DNA of 14,084 bases from CANHCC01 sp040381555 (GTDB taxonomy: Bacteria > Bacteroidota > Bacteroidia > J057 > RFSG01), in the NCBI GenBank assembly GCA_040381555.1, contig JBEIHC010000073.1, positions 1 through 14,084 of the forward strand. The letters run 5' to 3'. This document shows positions 6,928 to 14,084 of the stretch, piece by piece. The notes beneath the pieces are model-generated. The model saw nothing but the letters and a program-made list of their open reading frames with translations. It was not told where the DNA came from and did no database searches. The first letter of the stretch is position 1. Each line of letters opens with the position of its first letter. A program made the position numbers and the translations under genes.

Positions 6928-7788
6928 TTACCCTTGCCTCTGTGCCACCCAAGTATTTAACTTCTCTCTCACCTCATTTCCCAAAGTTAAAGAAAAGCTC
7001 AAAACTTCTCCACTACTCAGCCCCAAAGTTTCAATAGAACGAATTCCTTGAATCACATTTGTAAGCCATATTTCCTGAAAATCAGGAAGTTCTTTAGGTA
7101 GAATTCGTTTTTCCGAAACTGAATACCCCCATAATTTTAATAGTTCAATTAATTTAAAACGCATAATACCAGGTAGAGCCCCTTCGGAAATGGGAGGGGT
7201 AAAAATCTGTTTATCGGAATTGAGGACAAACAGGTTCGAGGAATTGCCCTCTGCTAAACCTCCCGAAGTATTCTGAAGAATGCCCTCTTCCGCTCCAAAT
7301 TTATGCGCTTCCTGAGCGGCCAAGATATAAGGCAGACGATTTCCGGATTTAATGGTTGTCAAAATGGAGGGATGAATTTTGTACGCTTCTACCAAATGTG
7401 CTTTTACTTTGGCTTGAGGGTATTCTATTTCTGGGAGAGGAAATACCTGAACAAGAACCTCTGCCTCATTTTTTTCAGGCAAATCAAACCCTTGACCAGA
7501 CCGAAACACTTGAATTCTTACACGACCTGCACCCGGTTCCGCTTTTGAGAGCTCTGCAATAATCTCCTGAAAAGCACCAATTGAGGGAATTTGAACCGAA
7601 GAAATGCCCAAAACAATTAGGCCCTGTTTCATCCTTCGATAATGATCGGCCAAAAAAAGGGGATGATTATTAAACAGGCGAATCGTTTCAAACACCCCAT
7701 CTCCGAAGCGAACCGCTCGACTCAACTGATTATAATTCAATTGAGTGATTTCCTGAAAATTCCCTGAAAACCAAATCCTGTTTGACAT
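6928..7788 (-). CDS. Class IV PLP-dependent aminotransferase (PabC/IlvE-like)
   Basis: A 286-residue protein of fold-type IV PLP enzymes. Features are FGDGVFETIRL (28-38), the probable PLP-binding Lys147 in TTIKSGNRLPYILAAQEA, and the cofactor-binding AEGNSSNLFVL with Glu180, followed by PGIMR. Family members include aminodeoxychorismate lyase (PabC, folate pathway), branched-chain aminotransferase (IlvE) and D-amino-acid aminotransferase. The length and 'FGDGVFET' fit PabC-like enzymes best, but the substrate cannot be fixed from sequence reading alone. No other folate or branched-chain genes lie nearby. It is the first gene of an operon with the SUI1-like and VanZ-like genes and is divergent from gcvP, 92 bases away. 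Confidence 0.88.
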   Translation of the reverse strand: MSNRIWFSGNFQEITQLNYNQLSRAVRFGDGVFETIRLFNNHPLFLADHYRRMKQGLIVLGISSVQIPSIGAFQEIIAELSKAEPGAGRVRIQVFRSGQGFDLPEKNEAEVLVQVFPLPEIEYPQAKVKAHLVEAYKIHPSILTTIKSGNRLPYILAAQEAHKFGAEEGILQNTSGGLAEGNSSNLFVLNSDKQIFTPPISEGALPGIMRFKLIELLKLWGYSVSEKRILPKELPDFQEIWLTNVIQGIRSIETLGLSSGEVLSFSLTLGNEVREKLNTWVAQRQG

Positions 7789-7792
7789 TGTG

Positions 7793-7800
7793 CAAATATA
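7793..7800 (-). promoter_or_regulatory. Candidate -7 element of the aminotransferase operon
   Basis: TATATTTG on the minus strand matches TAnnTTTG but ends only 4 bases before the ATG at 7788. If used, the transcript would start at or next to the start codon and be leaderless. No good TTG is seen at the normal spacing. Confidence 0.35.
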
Positions 7801-7847
7801 TCCATCAAAATAGGAACGGACCGCTTAAAAATACAGTTTTATCCCCG

Positions 7848-7855
7848 TAACTTTG
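7848..7855 (+). promoter_or_regulatory. Candidate -7 element of gcvP
   Basis: TAACTTTG matches TAnnTTTG and ends 25 bases before the gcvP ATG at 7881. A -33 TTG is not visible at the right distance. The predicted leader of about 20 bases is too short to hold a glycine riboswitch. Confidence 0.5.
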
Positions 7856-7880
7856 TTTCAAAATCAGATTTGTATCGACT

Positions 7881-10778
7881 ATGCCTATTCAATTAGATTT
7901 CCAGGAAGCTTTTCGTCAACGACATATTAGTCCTGACGCCACCGAAACTCAAGAGATGCTCTCCGCAATCAAAGCTGAGGATTTGGAACAGCTCATTTCT
8001 GAGACGATTCCCGCCTCCATCCGACTGAGTAAATCTTTATCACTACCGGAAGCATTAACGGAGCATGCTTTTTTAAACCAATTAAGAAAAACAGCTGCCT
8101 TAAATCAGGTGTTTCATTCTTTTATTGGAATGGGATACCACAATACCATCGTTCCTGGGGTCATTCTTAGAAATATTCTGGAAAATCCAGGCTGGTACAC
8201 TCAATACACTCCGTATCAGGCAGAGATTGCACAAGGCAGACTAGAAGCTTTGTTAAACTACCAAACGCTGGTTTGCGATTTATGTGCACTCCCTATCTCC
8301 AATGCCTCATTATTGGATGAAGGAACTGCAGCAGGTGAGGCTATGCGGCTAATGTTTGGGGAAAGAAATAAAGAAAAGGTAAAATCCAATGCGCACACCT
8401 TATTAATTTCTGATACCCTGCATCCCCAAACCATAGATGTACTTCATACGCGTGCAGAACCCTTAGATATTATTATTAAAAAAGGAAATCCCGACTCATT
8501 TGAATTTACAGACGATGTTTTTGGGATAATTCTTCAATATCCAGATACACTGGGTGCGGTAACGAACTACACTGCTTTAGCGGAAAAAGCGCATAATGCT
8601 GGAGTATTGGTCGCTGCCGCTACAGATTTAATGAGTTTATTCTTATTAAAGGCTCCCGGAGAATGGGGTGCTGATGTTGCCTTCGGTTCTGCTCAAAGAC
8701 TGGGCGTACCCATGGGTTATGGAGGGCCTCATGCCGCTTTCTTTGCAACCAAAGAAGAGTATAAAAGAGAAATTCCCGGAAGATTGATTGGCGTATCAGT
8801 TGATGCCCATGGGAACAAGGCCTACCGTATGGCCTTGCAAACACGCGAGCAACATATTCGGAGGGATAAGGCAACTTCAAATATCTGTACTGCTCAGGTA
8901 CTTTTAGCCATCATGAATAGCATGTATGCCGTGTATCATGGCCCTAAAGGTCTAAAAGACATTGCGAACAGAATTCATTCCTGCGCCGCAGTATTGGCAA
9001 CAGGAGCTAAAGCATTAGGATATACAATTGAGCATGCGTCTTTCTTTGACACACTGACGATTTCGGGAGGAGATGCCCAAGCAATTCGTCCGATAGCAGA
9101 AAAGGCTCACATGAATTTCCGTTATAATTCTAATGGAACCATCGGTATAGCTGTTGATGAAACCACAACGAGAGAAATTCTTACGGAAGTGCTTCAGGTT
9201 TTAGCTTCGGCAAAAGGTAAATCTGTTGATAGTAAACAAATTTCCGATTGGGAAAAATCTACCCAAATGGCAATCCCAACGGACTTACTGCGCACCAGTG
9301 CTTATTTGGAGCATCCTGTGTTTAATGCCTATCACTCTGAGCATGAAATGCTACGCTACATTAAGCGCCTAGAAAGTAAAGATCTTTCTCTGGCTCATTC
9401 AATGATTTCCTTAGGTTCATGCACCATGAAATTGAATGCTACCACAGAAATGATTCCTGTTACTTGGCCAGAGTTTGGAAATATCCATCCTTTCGCTCCA
9501 AAAGAACAAACCCAAGGGTATGCTGTAATATTTAAGGAATTAGAAGCCTGGTTAAATGAAATTACCGGATTTGCGGCAACTTCTTTACAACCCAATTCTG
9601 GTGCACAAGGGGAATATGCCGGTTTAATGGTCATTCGGGAATACCTAAAAGCAAATAACCAAGGCCATAGAAATGTATGTGTAATTCCCTCCTCTGCTCA
9701 CGGCACCAATCCTGCCTCTGCTGTCATGGCAGGAATGAAAGTAGTGGTAACAGGATGTGATGAAACAGGTGCAGTTGACTTTGATGATTTAAAGGCTAAA
9801 GTAGAAGCCAATAAAGAAAATCTGGCCGCCTTGATGGTTACATATCCCTCTACTCATGGAGTGTTCGATGAGAACATTCGGGAAGTGTGTGAGCTCGTGC
9901 ATCAAAACGGAGGTCAGGTGTATATGGATGGTGCGAACATGAATGCTCAAGTTGGACTTACCTCTCCTTTTAATATTGGAGCCGATGTTTGTCACTTGAA
10001 TCTTCATAAAACATTCTGTATCCCTCATGGTGGAGGTGGACCTGGCATGGGGCCCATTTGCGTAGCCAGTCACTTAGCACCTTATTTACCTGGTCATGCT
10101 GTGGTAGACTTGGAAAGACCCAAAGCGATGCATGCTGTTTCGGCTGCACCTTGGGGAAGTGCCAGCATATTATTGATTTCGTATGCGTACATCCGTATGA
10201 TGGGTGGCCCCGGTTTGACAGATGCCACTCGATATGCCATTCTGAATGCCAACTACATCAAAACTCGACTGGAACAAGATTATAAAATTTTATATACCGG
10301 TAAAAAAGGTCGAGTTGCCCATGAGATGATTTTGGATACTCGGGAATTTAAAAATACTGCGGGTATTGAGGCAGAAGATTTTGCCAAGCGATTAATGGAT
10401 TATGGATTTCACGCACCCACTGTATCCTTCCCAGTAGCAGGCACCTTGATGATTGAGCCAACCGAAAGTGAGTCAAAAGCAGAATTAGATCGCTTCTGCG
10501 AGGCAATGCTGTCAATTCGGGAGGAGATAAGAGCCATTGAAAATGGCAAAATGGACAAGACCGACAATCCATTAAAGAACGCTCCTCATACAGCTGCCAT
10601 TGTTACGGATGAAGTATGGATGCATCCTTACTCCCGCAAGCAAGCTGCCTATCCAGCCCCTTGGGTTCAGGATCGGAAGTTTTGGCCCTCTGTTTCCCGC
10701 ATCAATAACACTTTGGGAGATCGTCAGTTGATTTGTGTTTGTCCTCCTGTTGAGGCTTATGCAGAGGTAACGGCTTAA
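7881..10778 (+). CDS. gcvP: Glycine dehydrogenase (decarboxylating), P-protein of the glycine cleavage system
   Basis: A 965-residue PLP enzyme, the full-length fused P1+P2 form. It decarboxylates glycine and passes the aminomethyl group to the lipoyl arm of GcvH, feeding one-carbon units to tetrahydrofolate through GcvT. The N-terminal half has FIGMGYHNTIVPGVILRN, the QAEIAQGRLEALLNYQT segment and LDEGTAAGEAM. The C-terminal half has SLGSCTMKLNATTEM, QPNSGAQGEYAGL and the cofactor-binding HLNLHKTFCIPHGGGGPGMG, with Lys710 as the expected Schiff-base lysine. The C-terminus (PWVQDRKFWPSVSRINNTLGDR) is complete. gcvT and gcvH are not adjacent. A -7 motif and a strong terminator frame it as a single-gene unit. 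Confidence 0.97.
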   Translation: MPIQLDFQEAFRQRHISPDATETQEMLSAIKAEDLEQLISETIPASIRLSKSLSLPEALTEHAFLNQLRKTAALNQVFHSFIGMGYHNTIVPGVILRNILENPGWYTQYTPYQAEIAQGRLEALLNYQTLVCDLCALPISNASLLDEGTAAGEAMRLMFGERNKEKVKSNAHTLLISDTLHPQTIDVLHTRAEPLDIIIKKGNPDSFEFTDDVFGIILQYPDTLGAVTNYTALAEKAHNAGVLVAAATDLMSLFLLKAPGEWGADVAFGSAQRLGVPMGYGGPHAAFFATKEEYKREIPGRLIGVSVDAHGNKAYRMALQTREQHIRRDKATSNICTAQVLLAIMNSMYAVYHGPKGLKDIANRIHSCAAVLATGAKALGYTIEHASFFDTLTISGGDAQAIRPIAEKAHMNFRYNSNGTIGIAVDETTTREILTEVLQVLASAKGKSVDSKQISDWEKSTQMAIPTDLLRTSAYLEHPVFNAYHSEHEMLRYIKRLESKDLSLAHSMISLGSCTMKLNATTEMIPVTWPEFGNIHPFAPKEQTQGYAVIFKELEAWLNEITGFAATSLQPNSGAQGEYAGLMVIREYLKANNQGHRNVCVIPSSAHGTNPASAVMAGMKVVVTGCDETGAVDFDDLKAKVEANKENLAALMVTYPSTHGVFDENIREVCELVHQNGGQVYMDGANMNAQVGLTSPFNIGADVCHLNLHKTFCIPHGGGGPGMGPICVASHLAPYLPGHAVVDLERPKAMHAVSAAPWGSASILLISYAYIRMMGGPGLTDATRYAILNANYIKTRLEQDYKILYTGKKGRVAHEMILDTREFKNTAGIEAEDFAKRLMDYGFHAPTVSFPVAGTLMIEPTESESKAELDRFCEAMLSIREEIRAIENGKMDKTDNPLKNAPHTAAIVTDEVWMHPYSRKQAAYPAPWVQDRKFWPSVSRINNTLGDRQLICVCPPVEAYAEVTA

Positions 10779-10807
10779 TACTAACTCGGGTTAGATGCTA
10801 ACATCAT

Positions 10808-10850
10808 AAGTCCCTGTCTGGAAAATCCTAGACAGGGACTTTAAGTTTTT
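10808..10850 (+). terminator. Rho-independent terminator of gcvP
   Basis: A 12-bp perfect stem pairs 10808-10819 (AAGTCCCTGTCT) with 10830-10841 (AGACAGGGACTT) around a 10-base loop, followed by a T-rich stretch with TTTTT at 10846-10850. It stands between the convergent gcvP and the minus-strand gene ending at 10863. The T-run is only on the gcvP side. Confidence 0.88.
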
Positions 10851-10862
10851 AGAAGCCTGATC

Positions 10863-12470
10863 TTATTTATCGAATTTCATTTCCTGCTCCTGCTTTGCCT
10901 GAGGATGCCCCATTAAGGCAGCAATTCTCAACTGCTCATAATACCCTGCTGTATCTCTCAATTGTAGATTCGTCAAAGCCAACCAATAATAAGCCTCCCC
11001 ATTCGTCTGATAACCTAGTATAGATTCAGTAAAATAAGCTCTGGCAATTTGAAACTTTCCTTTACCAAAATAATATTCCCCCATTCCCTGATTCAAAACA
11101 AAATCTCTAGGATAGATAGTTAAGCCGCGTTTTAAGACCTTTACCATGCGTTGATCTTTTATGCCTTTGGCTCTATAAGCACGATACAAATTTTGTAATG
11201 CTTGTAAATTGGAGGGCTGTCGCTTAAGATTACTTTTCCATAATGCAATTCCATTTTCCCAATGGAAGGTCTGCTTATAGGAGATATTGCCCCAAAACAC
11301 TATAATCACCATGATGACCAAGGCCGTAAATACTCGTGCTGGAATACCTTGGTAACGATTCCAAAGCCATTCCCCCCCCTGAGCCATCAACCAAAATACC
11401 CCTACAGATCCTAAATAAAAATATCTATCCCATACCAAAGAATGACCTAAAGGAACCCATTGCAGATACGGCAATGAAATTCCAAAAGATAATAAGAAAG
11501 CGAACCTAATTTTCCAGGTAAAACGACCCGAGAACAATATGCCTAATAATAACAAAACAAATAAAATAGGCGCTAAAACGGCTACTGAAACACCCAAAAC
11601 TGAGGCATTCAACAATCCGAAATACTGATTGATTAAATGCAAAGGCAGAATTGATTTTTTAAGATAAAACAAAAAGGCTACTGAGATATTCAGGAAAGGC
11701 CTCCAAAGCCACTGTAAACCAACTATTCCCCCTTCATGAATTCCACCCGTTCGCCTCTGTGCATAGGCTACAAAAAGGGTAAATACAATCGCTACCAGCC
11801 AGAATAACCACTTATCTATCAATTGATTCTTGACTTTATTCCAAAATGGCAAAGATGTCTCAGAAGAATAAATATACTCATCCAGAATAAAAAACACGAG
11901 GGGCAATACGGCTGCAGATGTCTTGGAAAATAATGCCGCCAAAAAGAACCCAAACAACCAACCCAAAGAACCCTTGCCCTTTTTCACTTGGTGATACTGA
12001 ATCAAACACAACAAACTAAAGAAAGTCATCAGCAAATCCTTCCGATCAGAAATCCAGCAAACCGTCTCTACATGCAAGGGATGAATGGCAAAAAATAAGC
12101 CTGTCAAAAGCGGAACCAGGTAACCTGTGTTCCATAATCGAAGCCAATAAATAAGCAACATTATATTGGCAAAATGAAAAACAAGATTTCCAATATGAAA
12201 AACCTGCGGATTTAAGCCATCTATTGAATACTCCAGCAGGTAGGACATAAATACCAAGGGATGATAATTTTCCTTTGGCAAGAATTGAAACCAGATATGC
12301 ATCAAGTTTTTCAAACTCCATTCTTGTATCCAAGGATTCTCATACACATAATTCATGTCGTCCCAATTGACAAAATCGAATTCAGGAACTGCACGAAATA
12401 CGAGGTAGGTAAGAATCAGAATAATCCCGATTCCTATAGGAAAAATAAACTTCTTACCAGGCAATTCCAT
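10863..12470 (-). CDS. Polytopic membrane protein with TPR-like C-terminus (TMTC-like glycosyltransferase candidate)
   Basis: A 535-residue protein with about ten to eleven hydrophobic segments in residues 9-400, then a hydrophilic helical tail from about 409 with two to three degenerate TPR-like units. The first loop carries VNWDDMNYVYENP (Asp37, Asp38), followed by ENYHPLVFMSYLLEY and AIHPLHVETVCWISDRKDLL. An acidic pair in the first outer loop and this HPLHVE..W.s.RKD block recall the GT-C-fold TMTC/DUF1736 proteins, which use polyprenyl-linked sugars in O-glycosylation. Donor and acceptor here are unknown. It is clearly paralogous to the gene upstream, whose stop overlaps its start by 17 bases, so the two are co-transcribed. 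A run of eight G (11372-11379) lies in the coding strand. Confidence 0.85.
   Translation of the reverse strand: MELPGKKFIFPIGIGIILILTYLVFRAVPEFDFVNWDDMNYVYENPWIQEWSLKNLMHIWFQFLPKENYHPLVFMSYLLEYSIDGLNPQVFHIGNLVFHFANIMLLIYWLRLWNTGYLVPLLTGLFFAIHPLHVETVCWISDRKDLLMTFFSLLCLIQYHQVKKGKGSLGWLFGFFLAALFSKTSAAVLPLVFFILDEYIYSSETSLPFWNKVKNQLIDKWLFWLVAIVFTLFVAYAQRRTGGIHEGGIVGLQWLWRPFLNISVAFLFYLKKSILPLHLINQYFGLLNASVLGVSVAVLAPILFVLLLLGILFSGRFTWKIRFAFLLSFGISLPYLQWVPLGHSLVWDRYFYLGSVGVFWLMAQGGEWLWNRYQGIPARVFTALVIMVIIVFWGNISYKQTFHWENGIALWKSNLKRQPSNLQALQNLYRAYRAKGIKDQRMVKVLKRGLTIYPRDFVLNQGMGEYYFGKGKFQIARAYFTESILGYQTNGEAYYWLALTNLQLRDTAGYYEQLRIAALMGHPQAKQEQEMKFDK
12454..12470 (-). other. 17-bp overlap between the two paralogous membrane-protein genes
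   Basis: The stop TAA of the upstream gene (12456-12454) lies inside the downstream gene, which starts at ATG 12470-12468 in another frame. This suggests translational coupling. A later start for the downstream gene is possible, but the ATG gives a good N-terminal membrane segment. Confidence 0.75.
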
Positions 12471-14084
12471 TTTGGGAAAGATAATCTTGTGCTGGGCGAT
12501 AATTCAATTGTGCGGCTCTCTTCAAATTTTCAACTGCCTCCTCCACTTTGCCCATTCTGTATAAAGCGACCCCCAAATTGTTATAAGCCAATCCATAATT
12601 GGGGTCAAGTTGAATCGCCTGCCGACAAACTTGAGCAGATTCTTCTAATTTGCCCGCCTTCTCCAATACATTGGCCAGATTGGCAAATCCCAAGGGACTA
12701 GGTACCAGACTTACGGATTTTTGATGCGCCTCAATCGCTTTATCCAATTGCCCTAATTTATCATAGGATACGCCCAGGTTAGTATAAACCATGGCATCAT
12801 TGGGGCGAATCTCTAGTGCTTTATAAAATTGCTTTATGGCCAGCTCAGGTCGCCCTGTACGATCATAACAATTGCCCAGGTTGTTAAAGGATTTAGGGTC
12901 TGTGGCATCCAAGTCAATGGCTTTTTCGAAATATTGAGCAGCATTCGCATAGTCATTTCGTTCATACCAAGCATTCGCAAGACTATTCCACGCAATCGAA
13001 GCTTCCGGGTAATGGTCAATTACATTTTGCCATAAACTAAAACTATCTTTCCATACCAGCGTTCTTTGTCTGGCAGACCAAGCTTGAAAAGAAATAAATA
13101 AAAATATAATCCCAATTCCAATTTTATAGAGACCTGAACGCTGATTAGAAAAATATTTTTCGATAACAGCAGCTAACAGGAGACCTAGACCAATTGCGGG
13201 AATGTAATAGTAACGATCTGCCATAGCTGCATTTCCTACAGGTAAAAATTGTAATACCGGAAAAAGAGTAATTAGAAACAGGGCCATTCCGATAAACATC
13301 TTCTGGTCTTTAAAATAGAGCCAGACAGTTCCTCCGACAATGGCGATCCCTCCCAAAGCTTTCATCCATAATTGGGAAGGTATACCCTCTGCCAAAGAAG
13401 GATAAGGATAAAAGGCCGAAAGCGAAAATGCATAGAGCGTATGACTGCTATAAAACCAAATACCTTGAAAGCCTATCAATAGTTGTTCTAAAAATCCATA
13501 ACCCGATTGAATCCGCACATTAGCTTGATTTTGTTGGGCGTAAATTGCCAGAATTCCTATCCCTAAAGCAAGGATTACAAAAGGAATAATCCGGATAAAA
13601 TATTGGATTGAAATAATCTTTCTGCCGCTTAAATAATCCAACAAAACCAAAGCAGGAACTAAGGCAACTGCTTGACCCTTGGATAAACCGGAAGCCAGAA
13701 ATAACAAGAGGGAGACAAAATAAAACACATCCCATTTTTCAGAAGCAGATTTTTGATAAATCCATAAAGAAAGAAGCAGAAAAAATCCATATAGTACATC
13801 TTTTCGTTCTGTCACCCAGGCAACTGATTCCACATGAAGGGGATGAACTGCGAACAATAATGCGGCAGCTAGAGGAGGGATTTTACCAGAGAAATGACGA
13901 GAAAGAATTAAGAAAACCAAAATAGAATTAAAAGCATGCAGGGCTGTATTAACCTGATGAAACAATCCGGGTTCTCCCCCACCCCATTTAATTTCCATCC
14001 AATAACTGACTAAGACCAATGGATGGTAATTCCCACTGAGAAAAACCGTAAATAAATTTTTAAATCCCTTCCAGGTAAGATCTC
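12454..14084 (-). CDS. Polytopic membrane protein with five TPR repeats, 5' end beyond window (TMTC-like)
   Basis: 542 codons are visible. The frame is open to the window edge and the start lies outside, since the homologous DLTWKGFKNLF and NYHPLVLVSYW segments are read right up to 14082. The membrane part has multiple hydrophobic segments and AVHPLHVESVAWVTERKDVL, matching the paralog downstream. The tail (about 12457-12996) holds five well-formed TPR units such as SFNNLGNCYDRTGRPELAI and AYNNLGVALYRMGKVEEAV. In TMTC-type proteins the TPRs face the non-cytoplasmic side and are thought to handle substrates. That is family knowledge, not shown here. A sugar-transfer role is a reasonable inference, and a structural or export role is the alternative. 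Confidence 0.85.
   Translation of the reverse strand, partial: DLTWKGFKNLFTVFLSGNYHPLVLVSYWMEIKWGGGEPGLFHQVNTALHAFNSILVFLILSRHFSGKIPPLAAALLFAVHPLHVESVAWVTERKDVLYGFFLLLSLWIYQKSASEKWDVFYFVSLLLFLASGLSKGQAVALVPALVLLDYLSGRKIISIQYFIRIIPFVILALGIGILAIYAQQNQANVRIQSGYGFLEQLLIGFQGIWFYSSHTLYAFSLSAFYPYPSLAEGIPSQLWMKALGGIAIVGGTVWLYFKDQKMFIGMALFLITLFPVLQFLPVGNAAMADRYYYIPAIGLGLLLAAVIEKYFSNQRSGLYKIGIGIIFLFISFQAWSARQRTLVWKDSFSLWQNVIDHYPEASIAWNSLANAWYERNDYANAAQYFEKAIDLDATDPKSFNNLGNCYDRTGRPELAIKQFYKALEIRPNDAMVYTNLGVSYDKLGQLDKAIEAHQKSVSLVPSPLGFANLANVLEKAGKLEESAQVCRQAIQLDPNYGLAYNNLGVALYRMGKVEEAVENLKRAAQLNYRPAQDYLSQNGIAW

Noticed and set aside
7789..7880. Glycine riboswitch upstream of gcvP
   Set aside because: The whole divergent intergenic region is 92 bp and the predicted leader is about 20 bases, with no riboswitch-like structure visible.
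12454..12470. The two membrane-protein genes as one gene split by a frameshift
   Set aside because: Each has its own full set of membrane segments and TPR tail and they align to each other as paralogs, so they are a tandem duplication.
14017..14019. TTG at 14019 as the start of the upstream membrane-protein gene
   Set aside because: The frame continues to the window edge with residues matching the paralog (including NYHPL, whose leucine is this codon), so the true start is outside.

Overview
The window looks like chromosomal DNA of a member of the Bacteroidota. It holds a very long secreted repeat protein with a type IX secretion (T9SS) type B C-terminal sorting domain. Every gene start that is visible and has its own upstream region carries the Bacteroidota -7 motif TAnnTTTG, and no Shine-Dalgarno sequences are evident. 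I cannot place it more finely than phylum. Most of it is ordinary housekeeping and envelope content. I found no clear evidence of a new defence or mobile system.

Layout: (1) 1-95, the 5' end of an unidentified minus-strand gene, preceded by a short intergenic region with a perfect 14-bp inverted repeat. (2) 338-1668, minus strand: rpmE2 (ribosomal protein L31 type B, with its own promoter and terminator) and tsaD (tRNA t6A synthesis). (3) 1814-6031, minus strand: a 1405-residue SprB-like surface protein with eleven tandem repeats of exactly 77 residues, a PKD domain and a T9SS type B sorting domain. It has its own promoter and terminator. (4) 6169-7788, minus strand: a compact three-gene operon encoding a class IV PLP aminotransferase, a SUI1/YciH-type translation factor and a small VanZ-family membrane protein. 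(5) 7881-10778, plus strand: gcvP, the fused glycine decarboxylase P-protein, transcribed divergently from the operon and followed by a strong hairpin terminator. (6) 10863-14084, minus strand: two tandem, overlapping, paralogous polytopic membrane proteins with C-terminal TPR repeats, resembling TMTC-type glycosyltransferases. The upstream one runs off the window edge.

The genes do not form one pathway. The points of most interest are the indel-free 77-residue repeat array with two invariant cysteines per unit, the paired membrane-TPR proteins, a 10-G homopolymer inside the SUI1-like gene, and the 14-bp inverted repeat whose arms both contain a promoter -7 motif.
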